From a virus, in IMG/VR virus record IMGVR_UViG_3300017917_003637, positions 1 to 64,000 of that record: a stretch of 64,000 bases of DNA. The stretch is one strand, 5' to 3'. The translations under genes and the position numbers were made by a program. Shown piece by piece: positions 22,614 to 29,958 of the stretch (position 1 is the first letter of the stretch; every line of letters begins with the position of its first letter). The notes below the pieces were generated by a model. The model was not told the DNA's origin. It ran no database searches and saw nothing but the letters and a program-made list of their open reading frames with translations.

Positions 22614-22955
22614 ATGGTAGAAAAATACATTATCGACGAAAAAAATTATTGTGGTGAGTGTCCAGAATGCAAGGCATCTTGGGACAAGGGTGAAGCCATT
22701 AGTCTTGTATCAGAAAAAACAGCAAGAGAAGCTTATGGTTGGACGCCAGAGAATAAAAAACACATTAGCAAATTAATCAAGATTGAACCCACAGAATCTC
22801 AAGCATGGAATGGGATGAACACACATTTCCAATGTCCTGAGTGTTTTATTGCTTGGGACGCAATAACTGGCGATAGAACAGAGAAATATAAAGTTATGAC
22901 GGTTGATACTGACGTGATGAAAAAGTTTATGGAGCGCTTGAAAAACGACCAATAA
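22614..22955 (+). CDS. Zinc-ribbon-like hypothetical protein (113 aa)
   Basis: Two CxxC-type pairs: CGECPEC near residues 13-19 and CPEC near residues 71-74, a plausible zinc site. Upstream TATTATAGTAAA resembles a weakened late motif. It converges on the HNH gene, with the two stop codons abutting at 22955/22956. Confidence 0.62.
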   Translation: MVEKYIIDEKNYCGECPECKASWDKGEAISLVSEKTAREAYGWTPENKKHISKLIKIEPTESQAWNGMNTHFQCPECFIAWDAITGDRTEKYKVMTVDTDVMKKFMERLKNDQ

Positions 22956-23600
22956 TCACTTCTTTGGCGGACGTTTAGATTTTGATTTCTTTGCACCCTT
23001 TAGCACATTATTTATCTTGGCTTTTGGGTGCAATTTTTTCTTTTTGGATTTATCGTCAGTGGTTTTCGTTTTCTTTTTCTTCTTCTTTTTGGGTATAGTG
23101 TTTTCAAAGATTCTTTCTTTGAACCCTGACAAGTCTATGTTGTAGGGTTCTTGTGATAGCATGGATATATCTAATTTCCATTGGTGTTTAGAAAGTACTT
23201 TGTGTTTATCAAATGATTCCACAATGTGATTTTGTATTTGTGTTTGGTTCCACTTGTTGACTTTGGCAAGCTGTCTGTAACATACATTTTCTTGACCTAT
23301 CGCGATTGACCTACCAATGTGTTTAACCATATGGCACTTTGGACATAACGAAATAAGACCAACTAGTTTTTGTGTAAGAGTTTCTTCATCGTAATGCCAA
23401 ATTTCGTGACATTCAACGTTGTGGTTAAAGCCTTGGTTTTTACCAGTATCACCACAAATTTCACATTTATGGTTAGCTTGTTCGTAAGATAGTTTTCTGA
23501 TTTTATCCCAATCAGCTGTTGATACGCATGTCCTTACGTTTGAGAAATGACATGTCTTAGGTACAAGTTCTATGGTTAATTTTGGGTTATTTGATTTCAT
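22956..23600 (-). CDS. HNH endonuclease-like protein
   Basis: 214 aa. Two CxxC pairs frame the HNH core: HKCEICG near residue 41, then HNVECHEIWHYDEETLTQKL, then LCPKCHMVKH. His-x-Cys-His-Glu and the later Cys-x-x-Cys-His fit the zinc-bound HNH fold found in free-standing phage nucleases. The C-terminal 45 residues are a poly-Lys-rich tail likely to bind nucleic acid. It follows the PD-(D/E)XK gene by three bases and forms a nuclease pair with it. It may act in DNA processing or as a homing-type element, but no intron is visible. Confidence 0.75.
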   Translation of the reverse strand: MKSNNPKLTIELVPKTCHFSNVRTCVSTADWDKIRKLSYEQANHKCEICGDTGKNQGFNHNVECHEIWHYDEETLTQKLVGLISLCPKCHMVKHIGRSIAIGQENVCYRQLAKVNKWNQTQIQNHIVESFDKHKVLSKHQWKLDISMLSQEPYNIDLSGFKERIFENTIPKKKKKKKTKTTDDKSKKKKLHPKAKINNVLKGAKKSKSKRPPKK

Positions 23601-23603
23601 ATT

Positions 23604-24122
23604 TTAATATGGCCAATCAAAATCAACATCAATAACTTTAAAATGATTTTTGTATTTATTTCTAGGGATTACGTAGCCTTTGGTTTCACTACCTTCATCA
23701 CCCACATTGTCATCTTTAAATTTGAATTGATTTTCAGATATTAGTTTTTTTAATTTCTTGGTTTCTATAATCCAAGCTTTTTTTAAATATACATAATAGT
23801 AAACATAATAATCGGATGTGCTAATGTTTATTCCAGACAATTTTCCTCTACATTCCGTTTCAATAAAAATGTTACCAGAATCACGACCTTTTATATTCAT
23901 AATACCAAAAGGCATTTGTAATTGTCTGTTAGGAAAACAATACTTATCTGATTTTACTTCAATCGTTTTTTCTTGCTCTTTAATCAAACATTTAAAATCG
24001 TGTTTATTATTATGGTTAAACGATATTGTTTTGTATTGGTATTTATCTTCAAATAAATCCGCAATCACTTTTTCAGCCAATTGGCCTTTAGGTAAGTCCT
24101 TTTTAAAATTTGAATCTGTCAT
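23604..24122 (-). CDS. PD-(D/E)XK nuclease-like protein
   Basis: 172 aa from the ATG at 24122 (an in-frame ATG at 24137 is also possible). KGQLAEKVIADLFEDK is the N-terminal helix with the supporting Glu. KHDFKC provides the Asp and TIEVKSDKY the E-x-K of a restriction-like catalytic core. GNIFIETECRGKLSGI is a conserved segment in phage nucleases of this group. It probably cleaves or resolves DNA. The end of the 24166 gene lies just upstream. Confidence 0.68.
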   Translation of the reverse strand: MTDSNFKKDLPKGQLAEKVIADLFEDKYQYKTISFNHNNKHDFKCLIKEQEKTIEVKSDKYCFPNRQLQMPFGIMNIKGRDSGNIFIETECRGKLSGINISTSDYYVYYYVYLKKAWIIETKKLKKLISENQFKFKDDNVGDEGSETKGYVIPRNKYKNHFKVIDVDFDWPY

Positions 24123-24165
24123 AATATTTTTAACCAATGATAGTAAAAAACAACCAATAAGTCAA

Positions 24166-24411
24166 TTAATATTTTAAATACTTGGTGACAAAATTTTTAG
24201 TTTCCTCAGTTTCAAAACCAAATACAGTCTCAATGGCTGTTATCATTTCTTTTTTAAGATATGGTTTATCATTTGGGTTTGAGACTAGATAAGTTCTACC
24301 ATTATCGAAAAGGATGGCACGTTTGAATTTGCCATTGAATTTGAGTCTTTGGATTGGGTAGTTTCGGTTTAAGTATTTTTGGATTAACTCGAAGTCTTTT
24401 TCTGTTACCAT
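24166..24411 (-). CDS. Small hypothetical late protein (81 aa)
   Basis: Helical ends with a central strand pair (KRAILFDNGRTYLVSNPND). No family recognised. A late motif on this strand lies at 24422-24430, 10 bases before the start. Confidence 0.6.
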   Translation of the reverse strand: MVTEKDFELIQKYLNRNYPIQRLKFNGKFKRAILFDNGRTYLVSNPNDKPYLKKEMITAIETVFGFETEETKNFVTKYLKY

Positions 24412-24421
24412 ATTTTTTTAT

Positions 24422-24430
24422 TATAAATAT
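24422..24430 (-). promoter_or_regulatory. Late-type motif ATATTTATA
   Basis: Minus-strand copy serving 24166; it physically overlaps the -33 region of the plus-strand promoter at 24429. Confidence 0.62.
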
Positions 24431-24460
24431 TGTTTGAATGGATAATAAGTAGTATATTTG
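24429..24460 (+). promoter_or_regulatory. Bacteroidota sigma-A-type promoter
   Basis: ATTG at 24429 and TATATTTG at 24453-24460; drives 24474. Confidence 0.75.
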
Positions 24461-24473
24461 CAAAAAATAAATT

Positions 24474-24794
24474 ATGTCTAAGATTGATAATTACATTCTT
24501 TTATCCATTGCAGAAAAGGCTTATCAAGTTTTTAAACAGACCAATTACATGACGTTTTCTGGGTTTTGTAAAAAACTAAGCTTATCAATAAGCAATAAAG
24601 ACACAACACCAAAAGAGAAATATATGTTGTGTGAAATAATGGATGAATTGAATTTATTATACGGTTTAAATGATAGTCAAGCTTGGAAATACATCAACGC
24701 TTTTTTTAGTTTTGATGTTGAAACGTTTGGTGAATATTTTAGATATATTAAGGCTATGGAATCAACATATCCGTTGTTGTTTATTTATAAATAG
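24474..24794 (+). CDS. Hypothetical protein (106 aa)
   Basis: Helical protein (NYILLSIAEKAYQVFKQTNYM...), aromatic-rich, no motif. Host-type promoter. Its last 14 bases overlap the 3' end of the converging gene 24781. Confidence 0.6.
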   Translation: MSKIDNYILLSIAEKAYQVFKQTNYMTFSGFCKKLSLSISNKDTTPKEKYMLCEIMDELNLLYGLNDSQAWKYINAFFSFDVETFGEYFRYIKAMESTYPLLFIYK

Positions 24795-25035
24795 GGGTAA
24801 CATTAATATTACCCTTTGTATATTCTGATTTCTTGTATTCTAAGAAATTGGTGATAACTTTGACAATAAATTCAGCGGTGTATGGTGGGCAGAATAAATG
24901 AAATACAATTTTACTAGCAACATCTATTGCGGTTTTTTGACTTCTTTTTTGTCCCACACAATACAAGTAAACAGCTGGATGTTCATCTGTTAGTTCATAG
25001 TTTAAAAATTTGTATAAAATTCTTTCGTCTGACAT
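24781..25035 (-). CDS. Hypothetical protein (84 aa)
   Basis: Contains LYCVGQKRSQKTAIDVASKI and a hydrophobic stretch near the middle; no family recognised. It overlaps 24474 tail to tail. No convincing promoter on this strand was found. Confidence 0.55.
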   Translation of the reverse strand: MSDERILYKFLNYELTDEHPAVYLYCVGQKRSQKTAIDVASKIVFHLFCPPYTAEFIVKVITNFLEYKKSEYTKGNINVTPIYK

Positions 25036-25057
25036 TTATTTTTGCGTATTTAAAATT

Positions 25058-25066
25058 ATATTTATA
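25058..25066 (+). promoter_or_regulatory. Late-type motif ATATTTATA
   Basis: Followed by ACTATAAC; upstream of the thioredoxin gene at 25095. Confidence 0.62.
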
Positions 25067-25094
25067 ACTATAACAATTTTTTAAAAATAAGTAA

Positions 25095-25412
25095 ATGGCT
25101 TTAGAATTAAACCAAAGTAACGTTGATGAAGCGTTAAAAGAAAAAAAAGTAACGGTGCTAGATTTTTGGGCGCCATGGTGCGGCCCTTGTAGAATGCTTG
25201 GCCCGATAATTGACGAATTGAGTACAGATAATGCTGGTAAGGATGTTACTATCGCAAAAATCAACGTCGAAGAAAACCAAGAATTAGCTATCAAGTATGG
25301 GGTAAGAGGTATCCCTACAGTTGTAATCTTCAAAGATGGAGAAGAACAAACAAGAAAAGTTGGTGTTGGTTCCAAATCAGAATTCCAAACAATCATTGAC
25401 GGATTGTTGTAA
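25095..25412 (+). CDS. trxA: Thioredoxin
   Basis: 105 aa, normal thioredoxin length. The active site WAPWCGPC is at residues 25-32 with catalytic Cys29 and Cys32. The buried Asp23, the cis-proline segment GIPT (about residue 74) and the C-terminal helix are all present. In the cytoplasm it would reduce disulfides and could supply ribonucleotide reductase or act as a polymerase cofactor. No reductase or T7-type polymerase is in the window. Served by a late motif and followed by a terminator. Confidence 0.97.
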   Translation: MALELNQSNVDEALKEKKVTVLDFWAPWCGPCRMLGPIIDELSTDNAGKDVTIAKINVEENQELAIKYGVRGIPTVVIFKDGEEQTRKVGVGSKSEFQTIIDGLL

Positions 25413-25435
25413 TTTTTTTTAGTTATGTTATTGTA

Positions 25436-25465
25436 AAAAGGGTTCGGTTTTCCGAACCTTTTTTG
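25436..25465 (+). terminator. Rho-independent terminator
   Basis: GGTTCGG-TTTT-CCGAACC followed by TTTTTTG. Confidence 0.9.
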
Positions 25466-25474
25466 TTTTACAAA

Positions 25475-25483
25475 ATATTTATA
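25475..25483 (+). promoter_or_regulatory. Late-type motif ATATTTATA
   Basis: Only four bases (GAT plus spacing) before the ATG at 25487, so the late mRNA may be nearly leaderless. Confidence 0.65.
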
Positions 25484-25486
25484 GAT

Positions 25487-25828
25487 ATGAAAAAGAAATT
25501 AATAATTACAGAATCTCAATTTAAAAACGTTAAGGCTATTTTAGCTGAGAATACCATGCATGCCAGAATGGTAAAAGAGATGAAAGATTTTTTAGATGCA
25601 AACTATACACCCACCGAAAACTACGTTCGCGAGGGTGGAGAGTATTTTGGGAAAACTATGTTTAAGGTTAACGCTGATGAAGAATTGATTTCAGCTAAAC
25701 AGTTGTATGAATACATGCAATACAAATTTGGTCTTGGTGAGGCGTTTACGCAGCAAGTCATCAAGGATTGGGTATCTGGAAAGATTGGTGAAGATTATAT
25801 GTTATCTAAACATGTACCAATGAGATAA
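25487..25828 (+). CDS. Hypothetical late protein (113 aa)
   Basis: The ATG at 25487 is chosen because the late motif lies immediately before it; an upstream ATG at 25463 would lie before the motif. The sequence MKKKLIITESQFKNVKAILA-EN has I-L-A-E at residues 18-21, possibly a longer packaging signal. YVREGGEYFGKTMFKVN and a C-terminal helix follow. No function known. The gene at 25834 follows after five bases. Confidence 0.62.
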   Translation: MKKKLIITESQFKNVKAILAENTMHARMVKEMKDFLDANYTPTENYVREGGEYFGKTMFKVNADEELISAKQLYEYMQYKFGLGEAFTQQVIKDWVSGKIGEDYMLSKHVPMR

Positions 25829-25833
25829 ATGTT

Positions 25834-26157
25834 ATGGACCTCAAGCCTAAAATACGACAAATCTTAAGAGAACACTACGGTGAATTCGAGACCTATTTAG
25901 AACATAAATACGAAGAAGTTTTAACCGAAAACCTAATTACTGGTTCTACCAAAGTAAAAGAAGCTTGGGCTACTTACAATCAAGTTGTTTTAGAATTAAA
26001 AAATAGTATAAAAAACACACTTAAACTAAAAGAGTTACAATACAAATTAACAGAAAATTCAAACCCAAAAGACATGTGTATTGAAGTCATATCTGACATA
26101 AAAGACGTGTCTCCTGAACTAAAAAGGCTATACGAAAAAATAAAAACTTTGTATTAA
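25834..26157 (+). CDS. Tagged hypothetical late protein (107 aa)
   Basis: The N-terminus MDLKPKIRQILREH carries the tag with I-L-R-E ending at residue 13. The C-terminal 45 residues (LKELQYKLTENSNPKDMCIE...) align with the end of 26303 (LKEVKYRMTDGENPNEIMLD...), so the two are paralogues. Helical throughout. Function unknown. Confidence 0.62.
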   Translation: MDLKPKIRQILREHYGEFETYLEHKYEEVLTENLITGSTKVKEAWATYNQVVLELKNSIKNTLKLKELQYKLTENSNPKDMCIEVISDIKDVSPELKRLYEKIKTLY

Positions 26158-26262
26158 TTTGGTATTCAAATATTTACATAACTACTTGATTTTCAATACG
26201 TTTATAGTAAAAAAAATTACCATAAAATCTTTCTATAGTTAGGTCTAATTGGTTACTTTAAG

Positions 26263-26271
26263 ATATTTATA
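26263..26271 (+). promoter_or_regulatory. Late-type motif ATATTTATA
   Basis: Followed by GTTAAATAAC; upstream of 26303. Confidence 0.62.
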
Positions 26272-26302
26272 GTTAAATAACATTTTTTAAAATTGTGGAT
26301 TG

Positions 26303-26641
26303 ATGGGAGTAAATAATTTTTTAGTCACTACTTGTCAAACTAATAAAACTAGGTTAGACAAATTATATTATGAACACGTTAGTTGTTTGTTGAAAGACTT
26401 AAATGAAGAGGAAGAAATAAAGTGGGAAACATATGGGTTAATAATTGATAGTTTACTCAAGCAAGGTCACAAAAATATTTTAAAAGAGGTTAAATATCGA
26501 ATGACAGATGGCGAAAACCCAAATGAAATTATGTTAGACATCATACATAGACATTCGGATACTGTTGATGGGATGATTTGGTTTTTAAAGAGAAGGATTG
26601 AAGAATATTTAGAAGACGATTTTTACAAAAAATTTTTCTAA
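26303..26641 (+). CDS. Hypothetical late protein, paralogue of 25834
   Basis: 112 aa from the ATG at 26303 (the frame can also be read from a TTG one codon earlier). It shares the N-P-(K/N)-x-(M/I) centred C-terminal region with 25834, but its N-terminus (MGVNNFLVTTCQTNKTRLDK) has no packaging tag. Helical; function unknown. Confidence 0.6.
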   Translation: MGVNNFLVTTCQTNKTRLDKLYYEHVSCLLKDLNEEEEIKWETYGLIIDSLLKQGHKNILKEVKYRMTDGENPNEIMLDIIHRHSDTVDGMIWFLKRRIEEYLEDDFYKKFF

Positions 26642-26646
26642 AAAAT

Positions 26647-26678
26647 GTTGCCTTATTCATTTTAAATTCGTATGTTTG
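26647..26678 (+). promoter_or_regulatory. Bacteroidota sigma-A-type promoter
   Basis: GTTG at 26647 and TATGTTTG at 26671-26678; drives 26696. Confidence 0.75.
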
Positions 26679-26695
26679 CACATTAATAGATTAAT

Positions 26696-28090
26696 ATGAA
26701 AACAGGCTTAACAGACAGGTTAGTATTTTTGGCTGAAACCTTTGACGTATTTGACTGTTCTTCTGAGGAAATTGTTAAAAAGATTTCTGATTTGGAGAAA
26801 GACAATTACGAGGTACAAACCATTCACTACGAGGAAAATATAATTGCATTGGTATCTTCAAAGGTTAACGACAAGGACCGTGTGATAAAAAAAGTTAGCG
26901 TTTGTATGGATGTCTTTGCTGAAATGATTGCAGCTGACCCTACAAACAATAAGATGTATGTTCAGTGGATGCTTAACATGTTTTCTAGATTTATGAAAGA
27001 TGTTAAATCTCAACCATATGGAATACGTTTGGTTGGTGAAGATTTGCCTCAAGCTGAAATGTATTTAACGTTATTTGAAGATAACAAGAGAAAGAAAAAA
27101 TTTAAAGACTTATGTCTTGGTAGTTATTCTTTGAAGGGTATTACAGACCCAACGGATATTAACCAATACAAGTCTTTGTCACAGTTGTTTGACGCTGTTG
27201 ACCCGTTCATTGAAAAAGACCCTAGTGCGATTGAAAGGATTATTATGAGGTATGTTGAGATGGGTAAGGCTATTATTCCTGTAAAGGATAGAAAGTTTAC
27301 CGTTTACATTCCGTTAACGACAGAAGCTTCTGTTGTATTTAGCAAGTATGCCAACTGGTGTACAGCTAGAGAAGGTAACGGTATGTTTAAGAACTATACT
27401 GAGAATTATAAAACACCAGATGGCAAACATTCTAAGTTGTATGTTATTATCAACAACAAATTTTTTGCTGGAGAATCTGATGAAATCTTTCAAGTACACT
27501 TTGAAACTAACCAGTTAAAGGATAGAAAGAACGGACAGAACGTTAGCATTTTTGAGAATGTTATTTCTGAAAGTGAAGGGGTTGCAAACTTTTTCAAGGA
27601 AGAGTTAACATTGTTGGCAAAAAAGAAAAAAACAGTAAAAGGGAATCCTTATTTGGACTATTTGTTAAGATTTGGATTTGCTGATACATTATTTGAGTTG
27701 TTGGAAGAAGACACTCCGATTATTAAATTTATGGATAGAGAAATACCGATGATACCAAACATTTCCAAATTTAAAAATTTGGACCAGATTATTATAACGG
27801 ACGCAAAACTAAAAGAATTGCATCCGTCGATTGGTGATTTGGATAAACTTTGTTTATTGGTATTGGCCAACAATAAATTAACATCTTTGCCAAGTGAGAT
27901 TGGCAAACTAAAAAATTTGGAATTTATGAACATCAAGGGTAATTGTATTCAACATATACCTTCGGAGATTTCAAAATTAGATAGACAAAATGGCGGGTCG
28001 TTATATCGCATAGTGGTTGACCGCGATTCCATAGGGGTAGAAAATTACAATAGACTAAAAGAGTTGTTACCAACAACTAATTTTAGCTAA
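26696..28090 (+). CDS. (W/H)C-motif protein with leucine-rich repeats
   Basis: 464 aa. Residues about 200-280 contain the family motif: VYIPLTTEASVVFSKYANWC, TAREGNG, then KLYVIINNKFF and IFQVHFETNQLKDRKN. This WCTA form is common in T4-like phage proteins of unknown function. Residues about 350-450 are leucine-rich repeats (LHPSIGDLDKLCLLVLANNK, LTSLPSEIGKLKNLEFMNI). The N-terminus MKTGLTDRLVFLAET has L-A-E at 12-14, but the gene uses a host-type promoter, so packaging is less certain here. Confidence 0.7.
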   Translation: MKTGLTDRLVFLAETFDVFDCSSEEIVKKISDLEKDNYEVQTIHYEENIIALVSSKVNDKDRVIKKVSVCMDVFAEMIAADPTNNKMYVQWMLNMFSRFMKDVKSQPYGIRLVGEDLPQAEMYLTLFEDNKRKKKFKDLCLGSYSLKGITDPTDINQYKSLSQLFDAVDPFIEKDPSAIERIIMRYVEMGKAIIPVKDRKFTVYIPLTTEASVVFSKYANWCTAREGNGMFKNYTENYKTPDGKHSKLYVIINNKFFAGESDEIFQVHFETNQLKDRKNGQNVSIFENVISESEGVANFFKEELTLLAKKKKTVKGNPYLDYLLRFGFADTLFELLEEDTPIIKFMDREIPMIPNISKFKNLDQIIITDAKLKELHPSIGDLDKLCLLVLANNKLTSLPSEIGKLKNLEFMNIKGNCIQHIPSEISKLDRQNGGSLYRIVVDRDSIGVENYNRLKELLPTTNFS

Positions 28091-28096
28091 AGTTAT

Positions 28097-28124
28097 AAGG
28101 GGCCCAATTACGGGCCCCTTTTTT
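28097..28124 (+). terminator. Rho-independent terminator
   Basis: AAGGGGCCC/GGGCCCCTT, loop AATTAC, T tract. Confidence 0.9.
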
Positions 28125-28150
28125 ATTATAAACACATAAAAACAAATGTT

Positions 28151-28684
28151 ATGAAATGGATTAGAAACAACAAGCCAATCGAAGAAGATTTAGTAGATTA
28201 CTTGGAAAAATTGTTCGACGAACAAATGGAAAAAAACAGAACACTTAAAGTATCAATCGGTACTGACTCACAAAAAATCAAAGGCACACTTTACAAGTTT
28301 GCTACAGTAATCCTTATTACTGCAACTGAAGATTTGGGTGGTGGTGTTATCTGGGGGCGTGGTGGTATGATTATATCATCAACTTACAACCATGATTTCA
28401 TGAAAAAAGACAGCGGTGATGGTAGAAAAAGAGACAAGGAACTTGTAAATGAAAGAATGGTGTTCGAGGTTGGTAAATCAATCGAGGTGGCTACTGAAAT
28501 TGCTGAATTGCTTGATGTATATGAAATTCCATTGGAGATTCACGCTGATATCAACCCAAACCCAAAATGGGAATCAAACAAAGCGTTGCAATCAGCTGTT
28601 GGTTACATTTTAGGTATGGGTTACGAATTCAAAATTAAACCTGAGGCTTGGGCTGCTTCAACTGCTGCTGACAAAAAATGTTAA
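28151..28684 (+). CDS. YkuK-type (DUF458) RNase H-like protein
   Basis: 177 aa. Matches the DUF458/YkuK family of RNase H-fold proteins over its full length: VSIGTDSQ at residues about 36-43 with the first acidic residue, a basic strand region, RKRDKELVNERMVFEVGKSI, LEIHADINPNPKWESNK with a second acidic pair, and EAWAASTAADK at the end. It is predicted to bind or cleave nucleic acid, but family activity is not well established. It is AT-poor relative to its neighbours. No clear promoter is seen. Confidence 0.85.
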   Translation: MKWIRNNKPIEEDLVDYLEKLFDEQMEKNRTLKVSIGTDSQKIKGTLYKFATVILITATEDLGGGVIWGRGGMIISSTYNHDFMKKDSGDGRKRDKELVNERMVFEVGKSIEVATEIAELLDVYEIPLEIHADINPNPKWESNKALQSAVGYILGMGYEFKIKPEAWAASTAADKKC

Positions 28685-28697
28685 AATTTTACTATCA

Positions 28698-28729
28698 CTT
28701 GTTTTTTTGGTGTAATGTTAGTATATTTA
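28698..28729 (+). promoter_or_regulatory. Sigma-A-type promoter (imperfect)
   Basis: CTTG at 28698 and TATATTTA at 28722-28729; drives 28744. Confidence 0.5.
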
Positions 28730-28743
28730 CAAAAAAATACACT

Positions 28744-28899
28744 ATGAAACGTTACGCTTTAAAAACAAAAACAGGTGAAGTGATTAACACAATCAATGCT
28801 GTCGATAAAGACCAAGCTGTTGATTTGTTTGCTGAGATTAAAAAATTATCCAAGGAAGATTTACTAGATATCTATTTAGTTGATATTTTTATACGATAA
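28744..28899 (+). CDS. Small hypothetical protein (51 aa)
   Basis: The ATG at 28744 follows the promoter; an upstream in-frame ATG at 28678 is before it. MKRYALKTKTGEVINTINAV continues into a helix; one beta hairpin plus helix is likely. The pattern (strand, TGE, strand, A.D...A...F) is typical of small phage proteins. Function unknown. Confidence 0.55.
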   Translation: MKRYALKTKTGEVINTINAVDKDQAVDLFAEIKKLSKEDLLDIYLVDIFIR

Positions 28900-28923
28900 T
28901 TTAGGTTTTTTTATTTTTTTGAT

Positions 28924-28932
28924 ATATTTATT
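28924..28932 (+). promoter_or_regulatory. Late-type motif ATATTTATT
   Basis: Upstream of 28967. Confidence 0.58.
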
Positions 28933-28966
28933 AGAAAATAAGATTTTATTTTAAAACTTAATAGAC

Positions 28967-29170
28967 ATGTCAAACGTTAAAAAAACCGTTAAAATCAAAG
29001 AATCTCACCTTGTTGATTTAATCGACAATATTGTTAATGAAGCTGTTGCTGTAAAAAAACAAGAGTGGATTAACGAGCAAGCTAAAAAACAAAGTGAGTC
29101 AAGCAAATTGATGGAGGCTAAAATCGCTAAATTAGAAAAAGCCGTAAGAAGACTTACCGAAGGTAAATAA
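28967..29170 (+). CDS. Small coiled-coil late protein (67 aa)
   Basis: MSNVKKTVKIKESHLVDLID-N begins a fully helical protein with Lys/Glu heptads to the end (KIAKLEKAVRRLTEGK). The ESxxxxLID-xIVNEAV segment resembles the signals at the starts of other late proteins. Possibly a minor virion or scaffold component. Confidence 0.6.
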   Translation: MSNVKKTVKIKESHLVDLIDNIVNEAVAVKKQEWINEQAKKQSESSKLMEAKIAKLEKAVRRLTEGK

Positions 29171-29193
29171 TTTAAGCCAAACAAACTAATACT

Positions 29194-29233
29194 AAGACTG
29201 GGATAGATTTTTTCTGTCCTAGTCTTTTATTTT
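29194..29233 (+). terminator. Rho-independent terminator
   Basis: AAGACT...AGTCTT with an extended imperfect stem, followed by TTATTTTTT. Confidence 0.78.
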
Positions 29234-29247
29234 TTATACCTTTTGTT

Positions 29248-29256
29248 ATATTTACT
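29248..29256 (+). promoter_or_regulatory. Late-type motif ATATTTACT
   Basis: One-base variant, 12 bases before the ATG at 29269. Confidence 0.5.
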
Positions 29257-29268
29257 ATAAAAAGTTTT

Positions 29269-29958
29269 ATGCAAAGGGTTATAGAGAAACTACACATTAG
29301 TGAAATCCCACTAATATCAACTGTTACTAGAGATGAATTTATTACTGCTAGTGAAATAGCATTTGATTGCAAATTCGATGGACATTCATTATTTTATCCA
29401 TGGGTGTTACCAAAATCAATACCTAGTAAATTTAAGATTGGTGTGATTGTTGGTTCCAGCGGTTCTGGTAAATCAACACTTTTAAAAGAATTTGGTGTTG
29501 AAGAAACACCAATATGGGATTCAAATAAATCAATCATTTCACATTTTGAAACACCTGAAGATGGTATTAACAAGTTAAGTTCAGTTGGGCTTAATTCAGT
29601 ACCTTCATGGTATAAACCATATCACGTTTTATCCAACGGTGAAAAGTTCAGAGCTGATTTGGCCAGAAAGATAAGGTCCAATGCTGTTATAGATGAATAC
29701 ACCAGTGTTGTGGATAGAAACGTAGCCAAAGCGGCCAGTGTGTCGTTATCAAGGTATGTAAAGAATAATGATATTCATAACATTGTATTATCAACATGTC
29801 ATAGAGATATATTGGATTGGCTTGAACCTGATTGGGTAATAGATACAGATAGTGGTGAGCTAATCGACGGTTTTTTTTTGTCCGACCAGAAATCAAACTT
29901 GACGTATATCGCACAAGCCATGATTGTTGGAGAATGTTTAGCCAGCATCACTATTTAG
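29269..29958 (+). CDS. ABC-type ATPase half of a split ABC-GNAT protein
   Basis: 229 aa as read. Walker A GSSGSGKST near residues 63-71, ABC signature LSNGEKFRADLARKI, Walker B NAVIDEYTSVVD and switch His in STCHRD are all present. The arrangement matches COG2401, ABC ATPases fused to an acetyltransferase domain. The frame leaves family-like sequence at a run of nine T (29871-29879). In the -1 frame the sequence continues VRPEIKLDVYRTSHDCWRMF and joins the GNAT frame with no stop. It is therefore either a programmed/slippage product or a one-base indel. The last about 28 residues of this frame are probably not native. Confidence 0.75.
   Translation: MQRVIEKLHISEIPLISTVTRDEFITASEIAFDCKFDGHSLFYPWVLPKSIPSKFKIGVIVGSSGSGKSTLLKEFGVEETPIWDSNKSIISHFETPEDGINKLSSVGLNSVPSWYKPYHVLSNGEKFRADLARKIRSNAVIDEYTSVVDRNVAKAASVSLSRYVKNNDIHNIVLSTCHRDILDWLEPDWVIDTDSGELIDGFFLSDQKSNLTYIAQAMIVGECLASITI
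29871..29879 (+). other. T9 homopolymer at the ABC-GNAT frame junction
   Basis: Read GGT TTT TTT TTG in the ATPase frame. Re-reading one T (or a tenth T) enters the GNAT frame exactly, giving a 363-residue fusion from 29269 to 30359. Confidence 0.75.

Noticed and set aside
22956-23600. Homing endonuclease within an intron
   Set aside because: The HNH gene has no split flanking gene or intron structure, so it is listed as a free-standing nuclease.
25050-25075. Canonical T4 late promoter TATAAATA
   Set aside because: TATAAATA is found only on the strand opposite to the adjacent gene. The consistent coding-strand form is ATATTTAT(A/T), so I treat it as a different motif.
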